DNA from: Achromobacter piechaudii NBRC 102461
Lineage (GTDB): Bacteria; Pseudomonadota; Gammaproteobacteria; Burkholderiales; Burkholderiaceae_B
Reading direction: 5' to 3'
Assembly: GCF_001571245.1 (NCBI RefSeq)
Contig: NZ_BCTK01000006.1
Location: 992,001-1,056,000, forward strand
DNA length: 64,000 bases
The position numbers and the translations under genes are program-made. Positions 41,940 to 50,551 of the stretch are shown here, piece after piece (within the stretch, counting starts at the first letter, position 1; the number at the start of each line of letters is the position of its first letter). The notes beneath the pieces were generated by a model. It searched no databases. It was not told where the DNA came from and worked only from the letters and a program-made list of their open reading frames with translations.

Positions 41940-43064
41940 TCATGGCCGGAACACCTGGGCGATCTTCTGATTCACCCGCAGCCAGCCCAGTTCGCCCAGA
42001 TGCTGCACGTCGCGCAGCGTTCCGATCTCGAACGGGGCGTCGTACATGTCCATGCAGCTCATCGCATAGCGCTGGCACAGCGCGGCCACTTCCTGCTGCA
42101 CGGGGGCAAAGCGGTCCAGGTCCTTGAACACCATCGGGTGCAGGGGCTGCATCACGAACAGGGCGTTCACGCCATGCTGATGCAAGAGCGCCATCAGCGC
42201 CGTCAGCTCGCGCAGCTCGGCGCGGCCCGTCAGGGGTTGGGGCAGGTAGGCGGTCTTGCCGCCTTCGGGGATGGCGCGCAGGTACTTGTTGAAGAAGTCG
42301 TCGCGGACCGCGTAGCGGTTGCCCGCCATCAGGTCCTGCTCGGCGCGCTGGGCCTCCTCGGCCAGCGCATCCCAATCGACCACGCGTGCGGCAGCGGCGG
42401 GGCCTTCACGCTCGCGTTCCGGAGCGGGGGCGGCGTGGGCGGGCGCCCACAGGTCCAGCAGGCGTTGCCGGAAAACATAGGCTTGTTCGGCCATCATCGA
42501 CCAGGCCACGCCGGCATCGCCCTTGTCTCGCAGCCAGCGCGCCAGCTCGGCGCGGCCTTCCGGCTGCTGGAGCAGGCGGGGCAGCAGCGGGTTGGCGTGT
42601 TCCTTGAATTCGTCGGCGCCCAGCCCGCCTTCTCCATCGAACCAGCCGGGCGACAGCATCACCACCACGCGCGACGTGGGCGACAGGTCCTGCGCCAGCG
42701 CGGCCAGCACCAGTTGCATGCCCAGGGACTGGAAGCCCGAATGGCCATAGGCCAGCACGGGCATCTGCAACTCGTCCGCCAGATAGCGGTAGGGGACGAA
42801 CCGCAGGTCGTTGCTGGTCAGTTCGGAAGACCCCAGGATCACCAGCCGGTCACCGGTGCGCAGCGCCTGGCTCAGGCGCGACAGGTTGCGCGTCTGTTCT
42901 TGCAGGGTGTTGCCCAGGTTGGGGATGTAGATGCCGGGCGCGGCGGCGGGCACCGGCTCGGTCTTCAACGCCAGCGTATGCCAGGCGAGCCAGCCAGCGG
43001 CGGCCGCGGCCGTCAGGGCCAGGGCGGCGGCCAGCGCGTGCTGCCGTAAAGTGCGTTTGAACAT
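41940..43064 (-). CDS. dltD: DltD-like SGNH acyltransferase (orphan)
   Basis: A 374-aa protein with one N-terminal membrane helix (about 9-32) and a large periplasmic domain. It has the DltD nucleophile block VILGSSELTSND (GSSEL at 78-82) and the D-x-x-H pair Asp352/His355 in RDVQHLGELGW near the end. DltD finishes transfer of D-alanine onto cell-surface polymers. dltA, dltB and dltC are not in the window; the microprotein downstream is the only partner seen. Related Bordetella have a dra locus with DltABCD-like genes. ATG 43064 lacks a clear ribosome site; a GTG start near 43163 is possible. Confidence 0.85.
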   Translation of the reverse strand: MFKRTLRQHALAAALALTAAAAAGWLAWHTLALKTEPVPAAAPGIYIPNLGNTLQEQTRNLSRLSQALRTGDRLVILGSSELTSNDLRFVPYRYLADELQMPVLAYGHSGFQSLGMQLVLAALAQDLSPTSRVVVMLSPGWFDGEGGLGADEFKEHANPLLPRLLQQPEGRAELARWLRDKGDAGVAWSMMAEQAYVFRQRLLDLWAPAHAAPAPEREREGPAAAARVVDWDALAEEAQRAEQDLMAGNRYAVRDDFFNKYLRAIPEGGKTAYLPQPLTGRAELRELTALMALLHQHGVNALFVMQPLHPMVFKDLDRFAPVQQEVAALCQRYAMSCMDMYDAPFEIGTLRDVQHLGELGWLRVNQKIAQVFRP

Positions 43065-43352
43065 GGAAGACAACAGGCGTGACGCGCCAGCCAGGAAAGG
43101 TATTTTGTTAGCGGATGTTATCCAGCCCGCATGACGCGAACAAGCGCGCGAAACAAGGGCCACGGTCGATTCGCTTTTTTGCCACAGGTCCGGCAGGCGG
43201 TAATACGGGGTGCGGCGGCCTTTCTCCTGGGAAAGAATGCGATAGCATCGTCATCGCGGCCGTCTTCTGGATTTCCATGATTGACCCCGCAGCGCTGCGT
43301 GGCTTCATCCGCGCGCGGCCTTTTCCCACTCCGTTTCCTATCCCACGCGCCC

Positions 43353-43985
43353 ATGACCACTCCCACCCGAATCGCCCGCCGCCATCCCGACGACCTGATC
43401 ATCGGCCTGGTGTCCGTGTCCGACCGCGCCACCTCCGGCGTCTACCAGGATCAGGGGCTGCCCGCCTTGCGCGAGTGGCTGGGGTCGGCGCTGGCGTCGC
43501 CCTGGCAGGCGGTGGACCGCCTGATTCCCGACGAGCCCGCGCGCATTTCGGAAACGCTGATCGAATTGGTGGATATCCTGGGCTGCGACCTGGTACTGAC
43601 CACGGGCGGCACGGGCCCGGCCCGCCGCGACGTCACGCCCGAGGCAACCCTGGCCGTGGGCACCAAGCAGATGCCTGGCTTTGGCGAACAGATGCGCCAG
43701 ATCAGCCTGCGCTTCGTGCCTACCGCGATCCTGTCGCGCCAGGTGGCCGTCATCCGCGAAACCCCGTCGCACGCCGCGCTGATCGTGAATCTGCCGGGGC
43801 AGCCCAAGTCCATCCGCGAAACGCTGGAAGGCCTTAAGGGCGATGACGGCGCGGTGATCGCGCCCGGTATCTTCGCCGCCATCCCGTACTGCATCGACCT
43901 GATCGGCGGTCCCTATGCCGAGACGCGCCCCGAAATCATCGACGCTTTCCGCCCCAAATCGGCCCGCCGCGCCCCGCAGCCCTGA
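43353..43985 (+). CDS. mog: Molybdopterin adenylyltransferase
   Basis: A 210-aa MogA/MoaB-fold enzyme that adenylylates molybdopterin before metal insertion. The signature TTGGTGPARRDVTPEA and the later NLPGQPKSIRETLEGL are diagnostic. ATG 43353 (MTTPTRIARRHPDD) is preferred over the longer frame from 43281. It is divergent from the DltD-like gene. Confidence 0.93.
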   Translation: MTTPTRIARRHPDDLIIGLVSVSDRATSGVYQDQGLPALREWLGSALASPWQAVDRLIPDEPARISETLIELVDILGCDLVLTTGGTGPARRDVTPEATLAVGTKQMPGFGEQMRQISLRFVPTAILSRQVAVIRETPSHAALIVNLPGQPKSIRETLEGLKGDDGAVIAPGIFAAIPYCIDLIGGPYAETRPEIIDAFRPKSARRAPQP

Positions 43986-44046
43986 GAGGCCGCTGCGTTA
44001 TAGTTTTGGCCGCTTCGTTCACCCCTTGCCTGAGAGTTCCCCCGTT

Positions 44047-44385
44047 ATGAAGGTTCGCATCGCCCTGTCACTCGCCGTCCTGACTGCCCTGTCCGCCTGC
44101 GCCAACGTTAAAGACGTGCGCAAGCGCGATCCGGTCTTCTACGGGGCCACCCAGCGCTCGGCCGACGAATACACGACCTGCGTGGCCGACGCCTGGAAGA
44201 ACATGGGCGTCAATTTCCAGCGCAAAGAGGTGCGCAACGGGTTTGAATTGATCCAGGAAGACAGCCTGGGCGTCGAAGCCGTGCTCAGCACCATCACCTG
44301 GAAGGGCAAGACGGAAGCGCGCCTGTCCACCCGCATCGCGCGCCGCGACCAAAGCATCATCGAACCGGCGAACCTGTGCCTGTAA
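44047..44385 (+). CDS. Small lipoprotein of unknown function
   Basis: A 112-aa protein with a signal peptide and lipobox L-S-A-C, lipidated Cys18. The mature part is short and mixed beta/alpha with two further Cys. I do not recognise the family. ATG 44047 fits the leader. Its stop overlaps the start region of the M23 peptidase, so the two are probably co-expressed. Confidence 0.8.
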   Translation: MKVRIALSLAVLTALSACANVKDVRKRDPVFYGATQRSADEYTTCVADAWKNMGVNFQRKEVRNGFELIQEDSLGVEAVLSTITWKGKTEARLSTRIARRDQSIIEPANLCL

Positions 44386-45269
44386 AGACCGTGCACACCC
44401 CGACCCTGCGCCGAGACGTTCTACGTATGGGCTTGGCAATGGCGGCGCTGGCTTGCGGCCTGCCGGCGCGCGCCGCTACCCAGCAAGGCTTTATTTCACG
44501 CAAGCTCAATGCGCCCGTGCCTGGCGGCGTGGCGATCCTGCCCCTGGGCGACGCCGAGCGCGCACCCGAGGTCTCGTTTCTGGACCGGCGCGTGATGGTC
44601 GTGCGTGAAGAGGGCCGGCAGTGGATCGCCGTGGTGGGCATCCCGCTGAGTGTGAAGCCGGGCGAGCAGCAGGCCGTGGTGCGCGACGCCAAGGGCGAAC
44701 GCAAGCTGTCGTTCACGGTGGGCGCCAAGGAATACGTGGCGCAGCACATCACGCTGAAGAATCCGCGTCAGGTCGACCCTAACCCGGACGACATGAAGCG
44801 CATCGAACGCGAAATGGCCGAGCAAAGCGCGGCCAACCGGACCTACCGGGCCGGGGTCACGCCTAGCAACCTGTTGCTGGACCGCCCGGTGAACGGCGGT
44901 CGCCTGTCCAGCCCGTTCGGCCTGCGCCGATTCTTCAACGGGCAGGAACGCAATCCGCATTCAGGGCTGGACTTCGCCGTGCCCGCGGGCACGCCGATCA
45001 AAGCACCCGCGGCGGGCGTGGTAGTGCTGGTGGGGGATTATTTCTTCAACGGCAAGACGGTGTTCGTCGACCACGGCCAGGGCTTCATCAGCATGTTCTG
45101 CCATATGTCGGTCATCGATGTGAAGGTGGGCGACGTGCTCGAACGAGGCGGTCTGGTGGGCAAGGTGGGCGCCACCGGACGGGCGACCGGCCCGCACTTG
45201 CACTGGAATGTCAGCTTGAACGACGCGCGGGTCGATCCGGCCATTTTCATCGGCGCGTTCAAGCCCTGA
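44376..45269 (+). CDS. M23-family (LytM) peptidoglycan peptidase
   Basis: A 297-aa exported protein with a leader (about 1-33, GLPARA cleavage), an N-terminal beta domain and a C-terminal LytM domain. Zinc ligands are visible in NPHSGLDFAVP (H-x3-D) and GPHLHWNV (H-x-H). It should cut peptide stems or bridges, or act as an amidase activator if inactive. The start is uncertain: GTG 44376 gives the full frame and GTG 44391 is equally plausible. It follows the lipoprotein gene. Confidence 0.9.
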   Translation: MPVKTVHTPTLRRDVLRMGLAMAALACGLPARAATQQGFISRKLNAPVPGGVAILPLGDAERAPEVSFLDRRVMVVREEGRQWIAVVGIPLSVKPGEQQAVVRDAKGERKLSFTVGAKEYVAQHITLKNPRQVDPNPDDMKRIEREMAEQSAANRTYRAGVTPSNLLLDRPVNGGRLSSPFGLRRFFNGQERNPHSGLDFAVPAGTPIKAPAAGVVVLVGDYFFNGKTVFVDHGQGFISMFCHMSVIDVKVGDVLERGGLVGKVGATGRATGPHLHWNVSLNDARVDPAIFIGAFKP

Positions 45270-45312
45270 TTGCCGCGCCCTGGTCGCCGTGCCACGAGGG
45301 CCGGCGACCGCC

Positions 45313-45600
45313 TCAGGCCGTGGCGGCCTGCTGCGCGATCTTGTTCAGCACGAACTGATGCATGCGCTCGGCATATTCCATCTGCTGGCGCACGTGGAGC
45401 TGCTCCGCTTCCTGTTCGTCCAGGCAGTTGTCGTACTTGGTTTTGGCTTCGGCGTAGGTCAGGCCGGTGTTGCGCAGGCTGTTGATGAACGCCTCACGCG
45501 ATTGATGCAGCAGGCGCAGGCCTTCCTCCCCTTTCGCAAATTTTCTTCGCGCCAGGGAAAGCTGGTCAGCAGCGGCTTGCAGTTCTTCTTTGAAATCCAT
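45313..45600 (-). CDS. Small helical protein of unknown function
   Basis: A 95-aa, strongly helical and charged protein (MDFKEELQAAADQLSLARRK ...) with one Cys and Gln-rich stretches; likely a coiled coil. No family is recognised by eye. ATG 45600 is the only good start. It lies between the M23 gene (convergent) and infA (same strand). Confidence 0.7.
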   Translation of the reverse strand: MDFKEELQAAADQLSLARRKFAKGEEGLRLLHQSREAFINSLRNTGLTYAEAKTKYDNCLDEQEAEQLHVRQQMEYAERMHQFVLNKIAQQAATA

Positions 45601-45742
45601 CTTGCTTCATGCGTATCCCGCCAGACATTGCGCCTGACCGGGTTGCCATTTTTTCACGAACGGACGTTCCACGCATTACGGCATGTCGCGGCCTGGCCTT
45701 AAGAGCAAAATGCCCCAGGCCCGCGCGACGTAAAGACAGGGA

Positions 45743-45760
45743 GCCGGCCTTGTGGCCGGC
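45743..45760 (-). terminator. Hairpin after infA
   Basis: The stem GCCGGCC (45743-45749) with GGCCGGC (45754-45760) and a 4-base loop lies 14 bases past the infA stop on the minus strand. It is followed by TCCCTGTCTTT, a weak T-tract. Confidence 0.5.
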
Positions 45761-45774
45761 CCTGAGGTCCTGAC

Positions 45775-46038
45775 TTAACGGCGGTATTGCTGGGGACGGT
45801 GCGGCGCGGGAGCGCGCTCGTCTTTGTGACGGAAATTGATGCGGCCCTTGGTCAGGTCGTACGGCGACATTTCCAGGGTGACGCGATCGCCCGCCAGGAT
45901 GCGGATGCGGTGCTTGCGGATACGGCCGGAGGCGTAAGCGCCAACTTCGATGCCGTTGTCCAGTTTGACGCGGTAGCGGCTATCGGGCAGCACTTCGTCA
46001 ACAATGCCATCCAATTCGATGAGTTCTTCTTTAGCCAT
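45775..46038 (-). CDS. infA: Translation initiation factor IF-1 (paralog)
   Basis: An 87-aa S1/OB-fold IF-1 starting [29 protein letters not shown] with [15 protein letters not shown]. The usual IF-1 is 72 residues; this one carries about 15 extra basic/proline residues at the C-terminus ([14 protein letters not shown]). Bordetella and relatives often have two infA genes, one in the ribosomal-protein cluster; the isolated context here suggests the second copy. The 598-base stretch upstream to the GFA gene holds no gene. Confidence 0.92.
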   Translation of the reverse strand: MAKEELIELDGIVDEVLPDSRYRVKLDNGIEVGAYASGRIRKHRIRILAGDRVTLEMSPYDLTKGRINFRHKDERAPAPHRPQQYRR

Positions 46039-46636
46039 TCTCTACTCCTTGATCAATACGCGCAGCCAGGCCGGCGGCATGACGCGCCGCACGAAGCGGC
46101 AAGCGCGTTGGACACAGATAACCAGGTCCAGCGGTTGAACGTAAAACGTTCGGGCAAGCGCGGGTAAGGGCCACGGCATCCCGGGTGGATGTCTGAAATG
46201 ACGGATACTCGCGCAGCGTGGGCAATGTGCGCGCACGGCGCGGCTTGGTCGCGACGCCGTGCAAGTGCACAGCACCGGAAGAAGCGGGTTGGAACTTTTG
46301 CTGCAGGCCTTGCGGCGCAGTGAGCTGCGGCGCGCGGGACAGTCGTGATGTTGCCGACAGTCGGAAGGTTGCTCGGCAAGGTTCAACCAAACCGGGGACA
46401 GCCTGGGTATCTTGGGGGGTGACCCGAAGGAGTACAGGTTGGCACGCAGAGTGACCGAAGCCCGGTTTTTGCGGAAAAATCACGGACTTATGTTACTGCA
46501 AAGCGCGCCGATTAGCCAGTATTTATCTGCGGCAAAGCCGTGATAGTTGTGGCTGAACGACTCTCTGCCCGGGGCGGGGGCGCTCCCGTTTCGCGGTGTT
46601 CTTTATTTATGGGGGCAAAACCGGGCGCATCAATCC
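46039..46636. other. 598-base stretch without a gene
   Basis: No convincing coding frame on either strand. It must contain the infA promoter and perhaps a long leader. The only structure I see is a 7-bp dyad TTGCCGA (46351-46357) with TCGGCAA (46373-46379). I saw no clear cold-shock box, riboswitch or tRNA. Confidence 0.5.
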
Positions 46637-47074
46637 CTAGGTGACGTCCTGGGTTTGCGCGCTGGGCTCGGCCCGGGCGGGGAAATCTTCCGGGTACTGC
46701 GGCAGCGCGTCGGTGATGTCGAACCACGAGGCCTTGCTGGCCACGTGGCAATGGGCGGTGGGCTTGACGCCGGGGTCGTCGTCCAGCGCGCCCAGCGGCA
46801 GGCCGTAGGTATCGGGCGACTGGTCGAAGCGACTGAGCAAGGGTGTGCCGCAGGCTTCGCAGAAACCTCGGTAGTTGCCGGGCGACGAGGCATACCAGGT
46901 GACGTGGTTTTCGCCCTTGGTCCATTTGAAATCAGCCACCTGCACCGAGGCTCGGCTGCGGAAGGCGGCGCCATGCGACTTGCGGCACATGACGCAGTGG
47001 CAATTCAGGGCGTTGGTGAGGGGGCCGTCAATTTCGTAAGCCACGCGGCCGCACAGGCAGGAACCTTTGATCAT
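46637..47074 (-). CDS. GFA-family zinc-binding protein
   Basis: A 145-aa protein of the glutathione-dependent formaldehyde-activating fold. The two zinc sites are visible: C-x-C at 6/8 with C72/C75, and C25/C27/C30 in NCHCVMC. Most family members of this length have no proven formaldehyde activity. ATG 47074 (MIKGSCLCG) is the family start. It is divergent from phnC. Confidence 0.9.
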   Translation of the reverse strand: MIKGSCLCGRVAYEIDGPLTNALNCHCVMCRKSHGAAFRSRASVQVADFKWTKGENHVTWYASSPGNYRGFCEACGTPLLSRFDQSPDTYGLPLGALDDDPGVKPTAHCHVASKASWFDITDALPQYPEDFPARAEPSAQTQDVT

Positions 47075-47214
47075 GATGAGCGCCAGGCATAGGGGGTAAT
47101 TCCTTGAATATACCCGCGCCGTTCCCGGCTGCAAGCGGTCGACGCCGGGCTTTGTGACGGATCTCTTTCAGTCGGTTGCTGACCCCGGTTTTTCCGCTAT
47201 GTGATTAATTTTTT

Positions 47215-47248
47215 GGGTCATCGCGCTGTCATGCCGCGAAAACAGAAT
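47215..47248 (+). promoter_or_regulatory. PHO box and -10 of phnC
   Basis: GGGTCAT (47215-47221), a 4-base spacer and a perfect CTGTCAT (47226-47232) form the 7-4-7 PhoB box. Ten bases later CAGAAT (47243-47248) is a fair -10, and AAGGGG (47267-47272) is the ribosome site before ATG 47281. The phnCDE importer should thus be induced by phosphate starvation. Confidence 0.7.
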
Positions 47249-47280
47249 GCGGCCATGACCACATCCAAGGGGATCGAGCG

Positions 47281-48117
47281 ATGACTTACGCCATCGAAGT
47301 ACAGGCCTTGAGCAAAACCTTCCAAGCCGGGTCGAAAGCGCTTGATGGCGTCAGCCTGCAAGTGGCCGACGGCGAGATGGTGGCGCTGCTTGGGGCATCC
47401 GGCTCGGGCAAATCCACCTTGCTGCGTCACATGGCAGGCTTTGTCGCGGGCGATGCGGGGCAGGGCAGCGTGACGGTCAACGGCCAGCTCATCCAGCAGC
47501 ATGGCCGACTCAGCCGCGACGTGCGCGCCGCGCGGGCCGGTATCGGTTTCGTGTTCCAGCAATTCAACCTGGTCGGCCGCCTGCCGGTGATCACGAACGT
47601 GCTGACGGGCATGTTGCCGCGCGTACCGTTGTGGCGCAGCCTGACCCGCTGGTTCCTGCGCGCCGAAGTGCGCGAGGGGCTGGATGCGCTTGCGCAGGTT
47701 GGTATAGACGACTATGCATTTCAGCGCGCCTCGACGCTGTCTGGCGGCCAGCAGCAGCGTGCCGCCATCGCACGCACTTTGGTGCAGAACGCACGCGTGA
47801 TCCTGGCCGACGAACCCATCGCCTCGCTCGACCCCGAATCGTCGCGCCGCGTGATGGACACGCTGGCGCACATCAACCGCACGCGCAAGGTGGCGGTGGT
47901 GGTGTCGCTGCATCAGGTGGATGTGGCGTTGCGCTATTGCCCGCGCGTGGTTGCGCTGCGCCACGGCAAGGTGGTCTACGACGGCCGCGCCACCGATCTG
48001 ACGCCTGAAATGCTGCGCGACCTGTACGGCTCGGAATTGAGCGAGCTGCTGCCCGAATACACGCAGCACTCAGCGCCGGCCCTTGCCGCGCTGCCCACGC
48101 TGGCGCACGCCGCCTGA
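47281..48117 (+). CDS. phnC: Phosphonate ABC transporter ATP-binding protein
   Basis: PhnC (278 aa) drives the PhnCDE importer. Walker [10 protein letters not shown] is at residues 38-46, the Q-loop is in [15 protein letters not shown], the signature is [14 protein letters not shown] and Walker B is [17 protein letters not shown] Pro/Ala tail ends the protein. It is preceded by a PHO box and followed after 53 bases by phnD. Confidence 0.96.
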   Translation: MTYAIEVQALSKTFQAGSKALDGVSLQVADGEMVALLGASGSGKSTLLRHMAGFVAGDAGQGSVTVNGQLIQQHGRLSRDVRAARAGIGFVFQQFNLVGRLPVITNVLTGMLPRVPLWRSLTRWFLRAEVREGLDALAQVGIDDYAFQRASTLSGGQQQRAAIARTLVQNARVILADEPIASLDPESSRRVMDTLAHINRTRKVAVVVSLHQVDVALRYCPRVVALRHGKVVYDGRATDLTPEMLRDLYGSELSELLPEYTQHSAPALAALPTLAHAA

Positions 48118-48170
48118 CTTTCCTCGTCTTCTTTGGCGCGCCGCCGCGTCATCCATCCCCGGAGTCACCC

Positions 48171-49154
48171 ATGCTACGCAGAACCTTCATCACCCTGATC
48201 GCCGCCGCCGCGCTGTCCGGCCAGGCCGCCGCGCAAGACGCCAAGACCTTGAACTTCGGCATCATTTCCACCGAATCGTCGACCAACCTGAAGTCCGTCT
48301 GGCAGCCGGTCATCGATGACCTGAGCCGCGCCATCGGCGTGCCGGTCAAGCCCTTCTTCGCCTCGGACTATGCCGGCATCATCGAAGGCATGCGCTTCAA
48401 CAAGGTGCAGCTGGGCTGGTTCGGCAACAAGTCGGCGATCGAAGCCGTGGACCGCGCCAAGGGCGAAGTGTTCGCGTCCGTCATCGACAAGGATGGCAAC
48501 CCGGGCTATTGGTCGCTGCTGATCGTCAACAAGGACAGCAACCTGAAGACGCTGGACGACGTGTTGAAGAACGGCGCCAAACTCAGCTACGGCGCGGGCG
48601 ATCCCAATTCCACGTCCGGCACCGCCGTGCCCGGCTACTACCTGTGGGCCGCCAACAAGATCGAACCGAAGACCTTCTTCAAGACGGTGCGCGCCAGCAA
48701 CCACGAAACCAATCTGCTGTCGGTCATCAACAAGCAGGTGGACGTGGCCGTCAACAATACCGAGGCGCTGGAGCGCTACCGCCTGAACACGGGCAAGGAC
48801 GCCAATGACAGCGTGCGGGTGCTGTGGAAATCGCCTTTGATTCCGGCCGATCCGCTGGTCATGCGCTCGGACCTGCCCGCCGACCTGAAAGGCCGCATCC
48901 GCGACTTTTTCGTCAACTACGGCAAGGGTCAGGACGCGCAGCGCGAAATGGCCAACCTGAAGGCGCTGACCTACCAGGGCTTCCGCGCCTCGGATAACCA
49001 GCAGTTGGTGCCCATCCGTCAGATCGAACTGGCGCGCGAGAAGGCCAAGGTCGAAGCCGACAGCACCCTGGGCCAAGGCGAAAAGCAAAAGCAGCTGGCC
49101 GATCTGGACGGCAAGCTGGCGGCGCTGGGCCAGCCCGCCGTCGCCAAGCAGTAA
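48171..49154 (+). CDS. phnD: Phosphonate-binding periplasmic protein
   Basis: PhnD (327 aa) binds phosphonates in the periplasm. The signal peptide is about residues 1-21, then KTLNFGIISTESSTNLKSVWQPVIDDLS, typical of the family. The domain core VNKDSNLKTLDDVLKNG ... SYGAGDPNSTSGTAVPGYYL and SPLIPADPLVMRSDL are conserved ligand-contact stretches. A hairpin lies behind it in the gap to phnE. Confidence 0.95.
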   Translation: MLRRTFITLIAAAALSGQAAAQDAKTLNFGIISTESSTNLKSVWQPVIDDLSRAIGVPVKPFFASDYAGIIEGMRFNKVQLGWFGNKSAIEAVDRAKGEVFASVIDKDGNPGYWSLLIVNKDSNLKTLDDVLKNGAKLSYGAGDPNSTSGTAVPGYYLWAANKIEPKTFFKTVRASNHETNLLSVINKQVDVAVNNTEALERYRLNTGKDANDSVRVLWKSPLIPADPLVMRSDLPADLKGRIRDFFVNYGKGQDAQREMANLKALTYQGFRASDNQQLVPIRQIELAREKAKVEADSTLGQGEKQKQLADLDGKLAALGQPAVAKQ

Positions 49155-49166
49155 GCCAAGCCTTGC

Positions 49167-49206
49167 ACCGCGCCGGCGCCGCCATGCGCGCGTTGGCGCG
49201 GTTTTT
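49167..49206 (+). terminator. Terminator-like hairpin between phnD and phnE
   Basis: ACCGCGCC (49167-49174) can pair with GGCGCGGT (49195-49202) and is followed by TTTTC. The 20-base loop is itself GC-rich. It would let phnD (the abundant binding protein) outnumber phnE, by attenuation or 3'-end protection. Confidence 0.45.
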
Positions 49207-49238
49207 CTGATCGCCCTTTTAGCGGACCGCCCGATTCC

Positions 49239-50033
49239 ATGAGCCTTGCCACCCACACCCCCCGCCTGCCCAGCGCGCCGCGATCGTCGCTGCCCGTCCT
49301 GCTGGTCTGGGCCGTCGTCCTTGCGTTGCTGGTGATGTCATGGCGCGGCGCGGACATGCGGCCGATGGATCTGCTGCGCGACTCGGGCAACATGGCGCAG
49401 TTCGCCGCCGACTTCTTTCCGCCCAATTTCCGCGACTGGCGCATGTATCTGGACGAGATGATCGTCACGGTGCAGATCGCCGTCTGGGGCACGTTCCTGG
49501 CCATCGTCGTGGCCGTGCCGCTGGGGCTGCTGTGTTCGTCGAACATGGTGCCCGCGTGGGTCTACCAGCCGATGCGCCGTCTGATGGACGCGTGCCGCGC
49601 CATCAATGAAATGGTGTTTGCGATGTTGTTCATCGTCGCCGTGGGCCTGGGGCCGTTCGCCGGCGTGCTGGCCTTGTGGGTGCACACCACGGGCGTGCTG
49701 GCCAAGCTGTTCTCGGAAGCGGTCGAGGCCATCGACCCGCGCCCGGTCGAAGGCGTGCGCGCCACCGGGGCCAACGCGCTGGAAGAAATCGTGTACGGCG
49801 TGATCCCGCAGGTGCTGCCGCTGTGGATCTCGTATTCGCTGTACCGCTTTGAATCCAACGTGCGCTCGGCGTCGGTAGTGGGCATCGTCGGCGCCGGCGG
49901 CATCGGCACCGTGCTGTGGGAAATCATCCGCAGCTTCCGCTATGCCGAAACCTGCGCGGTGATGATCATCATCGTGGCGTTCGTGGTCGCCATCGACATG
50001 TTGTCCTCGCGCATCCGGCGCGCGCTGATCTAG
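49239..50033 (+). CDS. phnE: Phosphonate ABC transporter permease
   Basis: PhnE (264 aa) is the membrane subunit. Five to six helices are visible, and the EAA coupling loop reads [25 protein letters not shown] followed by [12 protein letters not shown]. Only one phnE is present, so the permease is a homodimer. The end overlaps the convergent GAF gene by 4 bases. Confidence 0.95.
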   Translation: MSLATHTPRLPSAPRSSLPVLLVWAVVLALLVMSWRGADMRPMDLLRDSGNMAQFAADFFPPNFRDWRMYLDEMIVTVQIAVWGTFLAIVVAVPLGLLCSSNMVPAWVYQPMRRLMDACRAINEMVFAMLFIVAVGLGPFAGVLALWVHTTGVLAKLFSEAVEAIDPRPVEGVRATGANALEEIVYGVIPQVLPLWISYSLYRFESNVRSASVVGIVGAGGIGTVLWEIIRSFRYAETCAVMIIIVAFVVAIDMLSSRIRRALI

Positions 50034-50551
50034 TCCGCCTGACGCGTCGCCAGCAACGCCGGCAGGGCCAGCAAGGCGGCCAGCCGCGCGTTGTCCACGT
50101 CAGCGTCCGTCACCTTGGGGCGCGGCATCAGGAAATTGACCGTGCCCAGGCAAGCCTGGCCATACACCACCGGCACGTTGATGACCGATTGCAGGCCAAG
50201 TTCGCGGATGGCGTCGTGGTCGTTGAAGAACTCGCGGATGGCGGCTTCGCCCTCGCCCACGAACACGCGCCGTTCAACCAGTACCTGCTGGCCCCATGGC
50301 GTGCCTCGCTTGTCCTTGCTGCCCCCGGGCGGATAGGCCTCGGGGTTCGAGCTGTACAGGCGCACCACGCGCATGGCGTCGGCGTCGAAGCGATTGACGG
50401 TGCACAAGGCGTGGCCAAGGCTGGCGTGTGCATAGGCGTCGATGGCCACCAGCGCCGCCGCCGTATCGGCGACGGCGTAGGCCAGGGCGATGGCTTGCAC
50501 GCCGGCCGGAGCCGGCGTCACGGCCGTGACGGACGTTGCGTTCGCATTCAT
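50030..50551 (-). CDS. GAF-domain protein
   Basis: A 173-aa single GAF domain; [25 protein letters not shown] and [18 protein letters not shown] are the core strands. GAF domains bind small ligands or act as redox enzymes (free-methionine sulfoxide reductase). Here the needed Cys trio is not evident. Its start overlaps the Bug gene stop by 4 bases, so it belongs to the Ggt-Bug-GAF operon. It is probably a small-molecule sensor or scavenger for the same substrate. Confidence 0.82.
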   Translation of the reverse strand: MNANATSVTAVTPAPAGVQAIALAYAVADTAAALVAIDAYAHASLGHALCTVNRFDADAMRVVRLYSSNPEAYPPGGSKDKRGTPWGQQVLVERRVFVGEGEAAIREFFNDHDAIRELGLQSVINVPVVYGQACLGTVNFLMPRPKVTDADVDNARLAALLALPALLATRQAD

